From assembly GCA_021107435.1 (NCBI GenBank), contig JAIOSV010000092.1, positions 1 to 51,546 on the forward strand: a stretch of DNA of 51,546 bases. The letters are read 5' to 3'. The notes below the pieces were generated by a model. The model saw only the letters and a list, made by a program, of their open reading frames with translations, had not been told where the DNA came from and did no database searches. This DNA is from Candidatus Sabulitectum sp. GTDB lineage: Bacteria > Fermentibacterota > Fermentibacteria > Fermentibacterales > JCC-6. Below, one piece after another: positions 1 through 7,696 of the stretch. A program made the position numbers and the translations under genes. Every line of letters begins with the position of its first letter. Positions within the stretch are counted from its first letter, which is position 1.

Positions 1-148
1 CCATCGAGTAAAACATACAGTTTACAAATCAGTATGAAGGTATACCGGAATCAAGTCAAGTAGGGTGCTGAGTAATAAGTGGAGACATTCCTCTGGCCTG
101 AAACCCCTCTTACTGGAGTAACCTCCATGACGGTCGGTTTTTCAAGGA

Positions 149-168
149 GAGGCTGCTGAGGCAGTCTC
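149..168. other. Imperfect hairpin downstream of the ygiQ-like gene
   Basis: GAGGCTGC at 149-156 pairs with GCAGTCTC at 161-168 (one G-T pair) around a TGAG loop. It lies just past the end of the leftward radical SAM gene, but neither side carries a clear T tract. It could be a weak terminator or only a chance structure. I see no gene in bases 1-190. Confidence 0.3.
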
Positions 169-190
169 GGGCTGTAACTTCTAGTCCATG

Positions 191-1951
191 TTACTGATGT
201 CGGGGAGGTTTACCGGAAAAACCCTTCCTGCGATTCACGGCGTCATTGCGGTCATAGTTCTTTGCGCCTTTAATACCGTATAGAATCATATCCTTCTGCT
301 GTTGCTTGTCAGATGGTTTTTTTGGAATTCGCAGAGGTTCCCCGTCTGGATAGGATCTGCCGCAGAAGTACATGGCGGTTGCGACTGTCATTGGTGTGGG
401 CAGGAATATCTGAACCTGCCTGGGAATGGCACCCATTGTTTCCAGGAATGATCTGGCTGCCTGCATGTCTCCAATAGTGCATCCCGGAAAAGCCGCGATG
501 ATGTATGGAACTATGTACTGTTTTCTTCCGGATCTTCCAGCATTCTTGTTAAATTCAGCGGCAAATCTTTCCCACACCTCACGGGTAGGTTTGCGCATAA
601 GTGCCAGTATCCTGTCATGGGTATGCTCAGGGGCTATTCTCAAATGACCTGAAATGTTTTTTGATGTAAGTCTTGCCATGAAGTCAGGATCTCTCAGAGC
701 AACATCATGCCTTATTCCGCTGGAGATAAATACATTCTTTACTTCTGGAACTTCCCCGGTCTTTGTCAGGAGGTCAATGTAACTGCTGTGATCCGTTCGG
801 AAATGACTGCATATTTCAGGGTAGAGACATGACGGTCTTCTGCATTTTTTCATTTGTTCGGGGTCATCGCAGCCCAGCCCGTACATGTTGGCGGTGGGGC
901 CACCAAGATCAGAGATAGTTCCTCTGAATGCAGGTGAGGAAGATATTTCTGCTGCCTCTCTCAGAACAGATTCCCGGGATCTGCTTGTAATAAACTTCCC
1001 CTGATGAAGACCAATTGTACAGAAAGTACAGCCTCCGCTGCAGCCTCTCACTACTGTAATGGAATCCTTTATCATGGTCAGCGCTGGTATTTCATCTCTG
1101 TAGGAAAAATGAGGCAATCGAGTGTATGGCAGGTCATACACTTTATCCAATTCAGCGGTGGAAAGTGGTTCGGCGGGCGGTTCGACAATCACAATTCTGG
1201 AATCCGCACGCTGAATCAGCCTGGCACCGCACCATGGATTCTGATTGGCTTCCAGAAGTTTTGAAAGCTTAAGCATTTCCACAGGGTTGGAGTTCAGCTC
1301 TTCATGTGACGGCAGCGTAACATCGCCCTCTTCAGGCTGATACTTCCCATAGTGCACCGCAATGGCTGTTCCTGGAATCCCTGCAAGCGTTTCACTTTTG
1401 TCAAGACGACGTGCTATCTCAACTACCTGCCTTTCACCCATTCCATAAACAAGAATAGATGCTTTACTGTCGAGAAGAATTGACTTCTTCAGCCTGTCAC
1501 TCCAGAAATCATAGTGAGTTATTCTTCTCAAGCTGGCCTCTATGCCGCCGAGAACAACAGGAATACCCTTCATTGCCCTCTGCAGACTGTTAGTGTACTT
1601 CAGCACAGCTCTGTCAGGTCTGTTTCCCGGCATTCCATCGGGTGTATACGCGTCATCCGAACGAATTCTGTTGTTGGATGTGTAGTGGTTCACCATGGAA
1701 TCCATGTTACCGGATGTTACCCCTGCAAAGAGTCTGGGCATTCCCATAACAGTAAATGATTCAGGATTTTTCCAGTCGGGCTGTGCCACTATCCCCACCC
1801 TGTACCCATTGCTCTCAAGAACCCTTCCGATGATAGCTGCACCAAAAGAAGGATGATCCACATAAGCATCACCAGTAACAATCAGCACATCAAGCTGATC
1901 CCATCCCCGATCACGCATTTCCCCGGCAGTCATTGGAAGAGGTTTTCTCAT
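191..1951 (-). CDS. YgiQ family radical SAM protein
   Basis: A 586-aa protein of the UPF0313/YgiQ family, whose members bind a [4Fe-4S] cluster and S-adenosylmethionine; their substrate is unknown. The radical SAM motif CxxxCxxC is visible at C304, C308 and C311, followed by a TIM-barrel region. An N-terminal region of about 300 residues, with the conserved GGIEASLRR stretch near residue 135, precedes it, as in the family. The C-terminal tail is basic (RRKGFSGKPP). Length is a little short of typical members (600-700 aa). The ATG at 1951 has no well-placed Shine-Dalgarno: AGAGG lies 12 nt upstream. The gene is divergent from the ORF6N-domain gene. Family assignment is secure; the reaction is not known. 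Confidence 0.95.
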   Translation of the reverse strand: MRKPLPMTAGEMRDRGWDQLDVLIVTGDAYVDHPSFGAAIIGRVLESNGYRVGIVAQPDWKNPESFTVMGMPRLFAGVTSGNMDSMVNHYTSNNRIRSDDAYTPDGMPGNRPDRAVLKYTNSLQRAMKGIPVVLGGIEASLRRITHYDFWSDRLKKSILLDSKASILVYGMGERQVVEIARRLDKSETLAGIPGTAIAVHYGKYQPEEGDVTLPSHEELNSNPVEMLKLSKLLEANQNPWCGARLIQRADSRIVIVEPPAEPLSTAELDKVYDLPYTRLPHFSYRDEIPALTMIKDSITVVRGCSGGCTFCTIGLHQGKFITSRSRESVLREAAEISSSPAFRGTISDLGGPTANMYGLGCDDPEQMKKCRRPSCLYPEICSHFRTDHSSYIDLLTKTGEVPEVKNVFISSGIRHDVALRDPDFMARLTSKNISGHLRIAPEHTHDRILALMRKPTREVWERFAAEFNKNAGRSGRKQYIVPYIIAAFPGCTIGDMQAARSFLETMGAIPRQVQIFLPTPMTVATAMYFCGRSYPDGEPLRIPKKPSDKQQQKDMILYGIKGAKNYDRNDAVNRRKGFSGKPPRHQ

Positions 1952-1957
1952 GCTTCT

Positions 1958-1986
1958 AGTGTGCCTCTTGAAAAGCAGTTTGTCAA
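1958..1986 (-). promoter_or_regulatory. Possible promoter of the ygiQ-like gene
   Basis: On the minus strand TTGACA (1986-1981) is followed after 17 bases by CACACT (1963-1958). The -35 is perfect and the -10 is poor. If used, transcription would begin near 1951, the A of the ATG, giving a leaderless message. This would fit the lack of a good ribosome binding site. Confidence 0.3.
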
Positions 1987-2025
1987 CCTTTTAGACAATA
2001 CTTGGAAAACCGCGGACAATGGAGG

Positions 2026-2040
2026 TTACTACTATAGTAA
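2026..2040. promoter_or_regulatory. Inverted repeat upstream of ORF6N gene
   Basis: TTACTA (2026-2031) and TAGTAA (2035-2040) form a perfect 6-bp inverted repeat around a 3-bp centre. It lies about 40 bases upstream of the ORF6N-domain gene, in the divergent region with the radical SAM gene. It contains a TATAGT/TACTAT core that could be a -10 element. An operator or promoter role is inferred only from symmetry and position. Confidence 0.3.
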
Positions 2041-2080
2041 ACATATGTTTCCCGAGAGAAAGGGCCATGAGGATAAAGCA

Positions 2081-2671
2081 ATGCAGGAAGAAATAAAAAA
2101 CCTTATCACCGAAAAAATCTTTATTACTCACGGCAAAAAGGTAATACTGGATTCAGACCTTGCCGGGTTGTTTGGTGTAGAAACAAAACGCCTTAACGAG
2201 CAAGTTCGAAGAAACATCGAGAAATTCCCTGAAGATTTCATGTTTCAATTAACAACAAGAGACTTTAACATCTTGAAGTCGCAATTTGCGACTTCAAGTT
2301 CAGGCAACTGGGGTGGTCGCCGTAAACCTCCATCAGTTTTCACAGAGCACGGAGCTCTGCAAGCGGCAAATGTTCTGAATTCGGAACAAGCGAACAAAAT
2401 GAGCGTCTTTATCGTAAGAACCTTTGTCCATCTTCGAGAGATGCTTCTCTCTAATGAAAAACTGTCTGAAAGAGTCAACCAACTGGAAGGCTGTTTGATT
2501 GATCATGATGAAATTTTGATTGATTTGGTTTATGAAATTCAAAAGTTGATTGATACCCCAAAGCAAAACAAAGAAGATGGATACATAGGGTTCACAATTC
2601 CAGAAAAAAATGAAGAAAAACATGCAATACCGAACAAGCGGTGTACCAGCCAATTAAAGGGAAGCTGGTAA
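2081..2671 (+). CDS. ORF6N-domain DNA-binding protein
   Basis: A 196-aa protein whose first ~90 residues match the ORF6N (KilA-N-associated) domain: FITHGKKVILDSDLAGLFGV, a conserved NEQVRRN segment, then FPEDFMFQLT, then FTEHGALQAANVL. ORF6N domains occur in phage and chromosomal proteins and are thought to bind DNA. The C-terminal part (about 115-165) is predicted coiled coil, ending in a polar tail. I chose the ATG at 2081 because GAGG sits about 8 bases upstream and the domain starts there; the frame is open upstream to 1853 without family resemblance. No phage genes surround it, so it is likely a free-standing chromosomal copy. The PUR-like gene follows 30 bases later in the same direction. 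Confidence 0.85.
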   Translation: MQEEIKNLITEKIFITHGKKVILDSDLAGLFGVETKRLNEQVRRNIEKFPEDFMFQLTTRDFNILKSQFATSSSGNWGGRRKPPSVFTEHGALQAANVLNSEQANKMSVFIVRTFVHLREMLLSNEKLSERVNQLEGCLIDHDEILIDLVYEIQKLIDTPKQNKEDGYIGFTIPEKNEEKHAIPNKRCTSQLKGSW

Positions 2672-2701
2672 ATCCATGTTCATACCCAGAAAGGCGAAAA
2701 A

Positions 2702-3148
2702 ATGTCTGAAGAAAGAACAACACTGTACACAGCAAGGGTATCCGCGGGAAGAAACACCTTCTTCATCGACGGTAAACAGGCAAAGAACGATCACTACTAC
2801 ATTTCCGTCACCGATTCCCGCAGACAGGCGGATGGTACATTTGAGCAGAAGAAAGTGATCATCTTCGAGGAATCCTTCAAGGGATTCAGGGAAAAAATCA
2901 CAGAGGTATGTGAAATGCTGGAGAAGCTGTCAGAGAACAGAAGAGATGAAGAAATTGCCGAAGCAAGAAAAACTTTCCCGAGAGCATTCATGAAGTGGGA
3001 ACCGGAAGAAGAAGCAAAGCTGGAGAAGCAGTTCAAGAAGGGGATTGATATTGAGACCATCTCCAAAGCTTTCGAAAGAAGCTCCGGTGCTTTGCTCGCC
3101 AGACTTGAAAGAATGGGGCTTATTCAGCCGGAAGCATCCGGAGAGTAA
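2702..3148 (+). CDS. PUR-alpha-like DNA/RNA-binding protein (DUF3276)
   Basis: A 148-aa protein. Residues ~8-80 match the PUR/DUF3276 single-stranded nucleic-acid-binding fold known from Borrelia and Bacteroidetes proteins: TFFID.KQAKNDHYYISVTDSR, then KKVIIFEESFKGFREKI. A C-terminal ~60-residue helical segment (RAFMKWEPEEEAKLEKQFKKG, SKAFERSSGALLARLERMGLI) looks like a small HTH/Myb-like module and is an addition to the usual short form. The ATG at 2702 has AGAAAGGCG about 8 bases upstream. It is probably cotranscribed with the ORF6N gene. Role in transcription or RNA binding is inferred from the family. Confidence 0.8.
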   Translation: MSEERTTLYTARVSAGRNTFFIDGKQAKNDHYYISVTDSRRQADGTFEQKKVIIFEESFKGFREKITEVCEMLEKLSENRRDEEIAEARKTFPRAFMKWEPEEEAKLEKQFKKGIDIETISKAFERSSGALLARLERMGLIQPEASGE

Positions 3149-3191
3149 GGCAAAGGTTCCGGTAGAAGGTTCCGGCTTGTATACTTGGCGG

Positions 3192-3923
3192 ATGTCATAC
3201 TATGCAATGCTTCTGGCAGCCGGAGTCTTTGCCGGGTTCATGAATGTAACAGCGGGGGGCGGGTCTCTGATTACACTCCCTCTTCTAATTATCGCGGGAA
3301 TGCCCCCGGTAATTGCCAATGGAACAAATCGCATCGCTGTCCTGATTCAAAACATTGTCGCTTCCGGTAATTTCCGTCGTCACGGAAGAAGAGATCTCAA
3401 ACAGGGGTTTCTACTGGGGCTTGCAGCGATACCGGGTGCTCTGGCCGGGGCTTTGACTGCTGTGAATCTCTCCGATTCAACATTCAAATGGATACTTGCG
3501 GGGGCAATTCTGCTGGGGCTTTCTGTGGTATTCTTTCACAGGCAATCAAAAACCGGCGGTTCAATTCTCAAGAGGAAGTGGCTTCAGGCTGTACTCTTCC
3601 TGTTTATCGGTTTTTACGGCGGGCTGATCCAGGCAGGTACTGGCTACCTGATTATCTTCAGCCTCACCATTATCGGAGGGCTGGGGCTGGCGAAAACCAA
3701 CAGTATCAAGGTCATCGTTGTGGCTGTATATCTTGTTCCATCCATCTTTGTCTTCGCGATGAAAGGAAGCATTCAGATTGTACCCGGTCTGGTTCTTGCG
3801 GCAGGTAACAGCATTGGCGGCATTCTGGGAAGCAATTTCAGTCAGAAGATGAACCCGAAATGGATAAAGGTAATTCTTGCATTGGCTCTGACGGGAATGA
3901 CTGTGAAGCTGCTTGTTAGTTAA
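3192..3923 (+). CDS. TauE/SafE family membrane permease
   Basis: A 243-aa polytopic membrane protein of the TauE/SafE (DUF81) family, which export or import sulfite, sulfoacetate and similar anions. The N-terminal repeat AAGVFAGFMNVTAGGGSLITLP, with the glycine-rich family signature, is visible, and a second copy GFYGGLIQAGTGYLIIF lies near residue 145. About seven to eight hydrophobic segments are apparent. I placed the start at ATG 3192, directly before the first membrane segment. TTG at 3177, with AGAAGG seven bases upstream, is a good alternative adding five residues. The gene ends convergently with the GNAT gene, overlapping it by four bases. The substrate cannot be told from the sequence. 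Confidence 0.88.
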   Translation: MSYYAMLLAAGVFAGFMNVTAGGGSLITLPLLIIAGMPPVIANGTNRIAVLIQNIVASGNFRRHGRRDLKQGFLLGLAAIPGALAGALTAVNLSDSTFKWILAGAILLGLSVVFFHRQSKTGGSILKRKWLQAVLFLFIGFYGGLIQAGTGYLIIFSLTIIGGLGLAKTNSIKVIVVAVYLVPSIFVFAMKGSIQIVPGLVLAAGNSIGGILGSNFSQKMNPKWIKVILALALTGMTVKLLVS

Positions 3924-4363
3924 GGTTTTCCGGTTCCCATACACTTGTCTCCCCTGAGAACCTTACTCATTACTTCGATGTCTTCCCTGAGGTGCCACCC
4001 GGTTTTTTTATAAAACTCAATAGCAGGATTATCAGAGTAGATGAACAGATGGAGTTTCTCGATACCCGCGTTGTAAAGAGCTGCTTCCGCTTTATCCATA
4101 AGAGCTTTGCCTGTGCCGGAACGATGCAGATCCCTTTTTACAGACAGATGGTATACATAGCCACGCCTGGCATCTTCTCCGGCCATTACCGATCCTACTA
4201 TCTCATCATCTTCAAAAGCGGTAAAACAGTATGCGCCGTTTCTCTTCAGAAAAAGAGAAAAACCTTCCGCCGAGTCTGCTCCGGTCATGGCATTGCCGGG
4301 AAAACTGCTCCACAGTTTTACAAGAGAATCATAGTGTTCAGGTTTCATGGGATGGATAATCAC
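3920..4363 (-). CDS. GNAT family N-acetyltransferase
   Basis: A 147-aa GCN5-related acetyltransferase that would transfer acetyl from acetyl-CoA to an unknown amine. The acetyl-CoA loop RSGTGKALM is at about residues 82-90, after the beta strand GYVYHLSVKRDLH. The C-terminal signature DNPAIEFYKKTGWHLREDIEVMSKVL is classic. The start is GTG at 4363, overlapping the stop of the preceding GNAT gene as GTGA, so translation is coupled; an internal ATG at 4348 is an alternative. The 3' end overlaps the convergent TauE/SafE gene. Closest in look to RimI-like and YpeA-like members, but the acceptor is unknown. Confidence 0.9.
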   Translation of the reverse strand: MIIHPMKPEHYDSLVKLWSSFPGNAMTGADSAEGFSLFLKRNGAYCFTAFEDDEIVGSVMAGEDARRGYVYHLSVKRDLHRSGTGKALMDKAEAALYNAGIEKLHLFIYSDNPAIEFYKKTGWHLREDIEVMSKVLRGDKCMGTGKP

Positions 4364-4818
4364 TTTATCGGTTCCGGATAAATCCCGGGAATGCTTTTCG
4401 GAATCACAGTTGCCCCGCAGACCGATTGGAAGAAGTCAACTGGCCCCGCTCCTCCGACTATCCCGTAGCCGTAGCCCTGCTCCCGCATGCAGTGCAGCAC
4501 CTCAAGTGTAACGGCTCTGCCCACACCGGTACCCCTGTATTCTTTTGCGACTCCTACCGGCCCCAGAAATCCCAGCGCGGTACAGTCCCAGACACAGAAT
4601 CCGGCAAGCTTTCCAGTTGATTTCTCAAGTGCGATTATCATTGTTGAAGGAGTTCGGCAAATCGCGGGCAGTACTTCTGAAGCCCAGCCTTTTGAGAAGT
4701 GAGCTTCAATCCAGTTCCGAGTTGTCCCGCCTTCATGAGCCATGGGCCTTCGAACAGAAAAACCAGTGAGATGAAGCTTCCGCGGCAGGCTGTAGAGGGG
4801 AACGAGAAGATCAGGCAT
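4360..4818 (-). CDS. GNAT family N-acetyltransferase
   Basis: A 152-aa acetyltransferase. The acetyl-CoA binding strand and loop FLGPVGVAKEYRGTGVGRAVTL are at about residues 83-105. A late region GIVGGAGPVDFFQSVCGATVIPKS replaces the usual FYxxxGF motif. The N-terminal ~35 residues (SVRRPMAHEGGTTRNWIEAHFSKGWASEV) resemble the second domain of mycothiol-synthase-like or tandem GNAT proteins. It overlaps the DUF6754 gene upstream by one base (TAATG) and the following GNAT gene by four (GTGA). The three leftward genes are therefore one transcription unit. The acceptor substrate is not evident. Confidence 0.88.
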   Translation of the reverse strand: MPDLLVPLYSLPRKLHLTGFSVRRPMAHEGGTTRNWIEAHFSKGWASEVLPAICRTPSTMIIALEKSTGKLAGFCVWDCTALGFLGPVGVAKEYRGTGVGRAVTLEVLHCMREQGYGYGIVGGAGPVDFFQSVCGATVIPKSIPGIYPEPIK

Positions 4819-5999
4819 TACAAGTTCAGCAGACGGCCGAGAAACATTACTGAGTCATTCCCGGTAATTGCTGCAATAATACTGAGTACCACTCCCAGGG
4901 CAATGAAGCCCATTATTACTGCTTTACAGGCATCCTGACCTCTTATTGAACCCAGTTGCTTTGGTTCTCTGCCCAGGTAAGCGCTTGCTGCGTAGAGTTC
5001 CTCACCTATCAGTGTGTAATCACAGGTTGTGATGAAGAATGGAAGCTGTGTAACCGCGTCTGTACCGGCAATCTGAATAGCGCCTGACAAAGAACCTGTC
5101 TCGGCGAGAATCAAAGACTCAGCCCAGAACATTCCAAGATAAAAGTTTGTCGCGGGTTTCTCACGCATCATAATTCCGTTCACGCCGGCCACATAAGCAA
5201 ACTGGCTCTGGGTTAGGAAGAAAACGCTGTCGCCGTCGTAGGCATCCGGTCTTCCAGCCTCAAGGTAACCCTGCCGAACGGTCTCTTCGCAGACAGTAAA
5301 CACTATAGGATCACAGTTTGGAACCAGAAGAGGAGTCTGGTACTCGGCAACCTTCTTGGCTACCCTGCCAAGGATGGTAATACTTGCGATAGTAGCCACA
5401 TCGCCTATGGTTGAAAGGCCAGGTACATAAAGAATGGGTTTCCCCATTTCCGTAGCCCTGCCGATAGCCTCATCAATAGCCTCTATACCCGCAATGGGAC
5501 GGAGGTAAAGTTCCGCGCCCCTTTTTGCCTTGTTGAAGTAGAAAAAGATCAGTCCGAGGAAAAGCACGCAACCAATGAGGGTTGGAATCTCGCTCCGGCT
5601 GAACCACTCTCCCTCTGCCAGTTCAGCGCCAATGAAGATATCGCTGTAAAGAGAATCTCCATCCGCCGTGAGGATAATGGTTCTGTACTGGTATAAGGTC
5701 ATTGGGAAAACAGGAAAGTCCGGATCATAGCCGTCCATGATCTCTGAACTCTCCAGCGGGAGAGCCTCTGTTATAACTGTTTCCCAGATCGCTTCCTCAG
5801 ATTCAGCCTCTCTTCGCAGTACAAGAAGACCGATAAGGTTGTCAGATGCGTCCACAGCACCCTCGAATTCAACAAGAAGCAGAGAACCGTCATCTTCAGG
5901 AGCATTGGTAACAGAGACTATTTCCGGTACGGCAAGCAGCGCAACGCAGACCATAAAGACAGTGATCAAGATGTACCTCCACAAGTAAGTGACAGCCAA
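4818..5999 (-). CDS. DUF6754-type membrane protein (solitary paralogue)
   Basis: A 393-aa protein of unknown function, paralogous to the protein at 20249-21571. Layout: N-terminal signal anchor (about 8-26), an extracytoplasmic domain (about 30-135) with an FN3-like look, a membrane segment (about 141-158, GCVLFLGLIFFYF), a predicted cytosolic domain (about 165-355) and a C-terminal membrane segment (about 358-378). The cytosolic domain is almost identical to the paralogue, with a run of more than 80 identical residues. The extracytoplasmic domain has diverged strongly and the acidic linker of the paralogue is absent. One variant position, VPNCDP versus VPNRDP, replaces Arg with Cys. It leads the small operon with two GNAT genes rather than the other membrane genes. 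No biochemical function is known for the family. Confidence 0.8.
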   Translation of the reverse strand: MAVTYLWRYILITVFMVCVALLAVPEIVSVTNAPEDDGSLLLVEFEGAVDASDNLIGLLVLRREAESEEAIWETVITEALPLESSEIMDGYDPDFPVFPMTLYQYRTIILTADGDSLYSDIFIGAELAEGEWFSRSEIPTLIGCVLFLGLIFFYFNKAKRGAELYLRPIAGIEAIDEAIGRATEMGKPILYVPGLSTIGDVATIASITILGRVAKKVAEYQTPLLVPNCDPIVFTVCEETVRQGYLEAGRPDAYDGDSVFFLTQSQFAYVAGVNGIMMREKPATNFYLGMFWAESLILAETGSLSGAIQIAGTDAVTQLPFFITTCDYTLIGEELYAASAYLGREPKQLGSIRGQDACKAVIMGFIALGVVLSIIAAITGNDSVMFLGRLLNL

Positions 6000-6032
6000 T
6001 TATGCAACGGAAACCACCGGGGGTACAGAGCA

Positions 6033-6060
6033 TTGACAAATCCCAGTACCATTGCATACT
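6033..6060 (+). promoter_or_regulatory. Promoter of lipoprotein gene at 6079
   Basis: TTGACA at 6033-6038 is followed after 16 bases by CATACT at 6055-6060. Transcription would start near 6067, right at the AAGGAGG ribosome binding site (6067-6073). The 5' leader would thus be very short. Confidence 0.5.
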
Positions 6061-6078
6061 GCCCATAAGGAGGTTCAG

Positions 6079-6429
6079 ATGAGAAAATACCTTATTCCAG
6101 CCATTGCTATTCTTGTACTCACCGGATGCGACAGGATGAAGAATCGAATCCTGATCAGGAATGATTCAGCAGACACCTGTCCATCCATTACAGTAGCCGT
6201 CTGCGACAGCACCTGGACTACTGAGAACCTTGCTCCCGGTGAACAGCAGGAATTCACCATTGTTTACTCCAGAGATGACCACTTTCAGGTGATTGTGGAA
6301 AGAAATGACGGGCAAACGCTGGAGGGTCACTTTGGATATGTGACCCATGGAGTCACCGGAGATCAGATAACAATAGTCTTTGCAGGCGATTCCATCTTGT
6401 TCAGCCAGTCGCTAAACAGTTCCTACTGA
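6079..6429 (+). CDS. Small hypothetical lipoprotein
   Basis: A 116-aa predicted lipoprotein. The signal sequence MRKYLIPAIAILVLTGC ends in a lipobox with the lipidated Cys at residue 17. The mature part is a short all-beta-looking domain (IRNDSADTCPSITVAVCDSTW...LAPGEQQEFTIVY), which resembles the small lipoproteins annotated only as hypothetical. Two cysteines at about residues 36 and 43 of the preprotein could form a disulfide. The ATG at 6079 is set by a perfect AAGGAGG five bases upstream. It is divergent from the DUF6754 gene. I cannot assign a function. Confidence 0.75.
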   Translation: MRKYLIPAIAILVLTGCDRMKNRILIRNDSADTCPSITVAVCDSTWTTENLAPGEQQEFTIVYSRDDHFQVIVERNDGQTLEGHFGYVTHGVTGDQITIVFAGDSILFSQSLNSSY

Positions 6430-6514
6430 AGCAGGCGCGCGACAACCTCCAGGGTTTTGTGAAACAAAACAAAGGTGTATATTTATCTGCATTTCTACAA
6501 ATGAAAGAGATACC

Positions 6515-7696
6515 TTGAAAACCACTTGCCCCTGCCCGAACACTTCATGCAAAAGGTACGGAAACTGTACTGACTGCAAAGAGTTTCACCGGCGAACAAA
6601 ATCTTCCACCTACTGTGAGAGGATATCAGGAACGGCGCGGATCAATACAACAGGTGTAAACCTGATGGACTACGCTGCCTGCGCCGGTTGAGCAGGTAAA
6701 ATGGCTCCCGGCAGGTTGTCGGGAATACTTGAAAAGCTCCCCAGAGTATCCAGCCGCGATCTCATCGTGGGAATGGATACAATGGACGACGCGGGAGTGT
6801 ACAGAATTAGCGACACAACCGCACTGGTTCAAACTGTGGACTTCTTCTCCCCTGTTGTGGGCGATCCACGCACTTTCGGAAGAATTGCGGCAGCCAATTC
6901 CATGTCTGATGTCTGGGCAATGGGAGGAAAAGCTCTCACTGCCATGAATCTCCTCTGCTTCCCTGGCGGAAAACTTGAAGTCGAGGTAATCGAAGAAATC
7001 ATGTCAGGCTCCAGCGAGAAGCTTGTTGAAGCTGGTGTTGTCCTTGTCGGAGGCCATACTGCCGAGCAGGATGAGGTTCTTTTCGGCCTCAGCGTAACCG
7101 GAATAATCCACCCGGAAAAAGTAAAGACAAACTCCATGGCAAGGGTTGGAGACATCCTGATCCTCACAAAACCCATCGGTTCCGGTATCCTTTCCACTGC
7201 CAACAAAGCTGATCCTTTGAGACCAGAAATAATGGGACCGCTGGTTGCCTCTATGGAAAGGCTGAACATGTACGCCTCGGATGTACTGAACGACTACGAC
7301 GTAAGCGCTATTACCGATGTGACCGGTTTCGGCCTGATGGGACATTCTCTGGCCTTCGCGAAATCGGCAGGTGTCGGGCTTGTATTTAACGCAGAGGACA
7401 TTCCTCTCTTCGCCGGTGTAATGGATTATGTAGAGGATTACTTCCCGGGAGGTTCTGCCCAGAATCGCAAATATGTTGGCGAAAATGCCTACATTGATTC
7501 AGATATCAGTGAAAACCTCGCTGACATTCTGTTTGATGCCCAGACATCCGGGGGACTCCTGGCGGCGGTCAGAGCAGATCAGGCGGAAGAAGCAGTTCTG
7601 GCTCTTCGCGAATGCGGTGATGAATATTCTACGATAATCGGGCATGTTGTGGACAATCCCGGTACCGGTCAGCCCCGGCTTATTGTCTTTCCCTGA
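6515..7696 (+). CDS. selD: Selenide, water dikinase SelD, selenocysteine-containing, with Cys-rich N-terminus
   Basis: SelD makes selenophosphate from selenide and ATP for selenocysteine and selenouridine synthesis. The body (from 6701) is a typical AIRS-fold SelD: GMDTMDDAG, TVDFFSPVV, SDVWAMGGK, VVLVGGHTAEQDE, TDVTGFGLMGHSLA, FDAQTSGGLL. Reading upstream in frame gives YAACAG-U-AGKM, with TGA at 6689-6691 at the catalytic Cys position and the conserved Lys three residues later. A bacterial SECIS-like hairpin follows the TGA, so I read TGA as selenocysteine. The frame stays open further upstream and encodes a Cys cluster CPCPN...C...GNC..C...H...C (about residues 5-40). TTG at 6515, with AAAGAGA just upstream, is my start, giving 393 aa; the exact start is uncertain. 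The 3' end overlaps the convergent glycosyltransferase gene by 17 bases. selA, selB and selC are not in the window. Confidence 0.88.
6707..6723 (+). promoter_or_regulatory. Bacterial SECIS-like hairpin in selD
   Basis: CCCGGC (6707-6712) pairs with GTCGGG (6718-6723, one G-U pair) around the loop AGGTT. It starts 15 bases after the in-frame TGA at 6689-6691. The apical loop carries the GG and U features expected for SelB binding and resembles the E. coli fdhF loop AGGUCU. This supports recoding of the TGA. Confidence 0.75.

Noticed and set aside
1853-2080. ORF6N protein starting at 1853
   Set aside because: The first 76 residues have no domain similarity and overlap the divergent radical SAM gene and its promoter. 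The ATG at 2081 has a ribosome binding site.
2081-2671. Evidence for a prophage near the ORF6N gene
   Set aside because: ORF6N domains occur on phage, but no integrase, capsid, terminase or lysis gene is nearby, and neighbours are ordinary chromosomal genes.
6701-7696. A shorter SelD starting at ATG 6701
   Set aside because: It would lack the catalytic Cys/Sec and the Lys loop, which lie just upstream in frame next to a TGA and SECIS hairpin.
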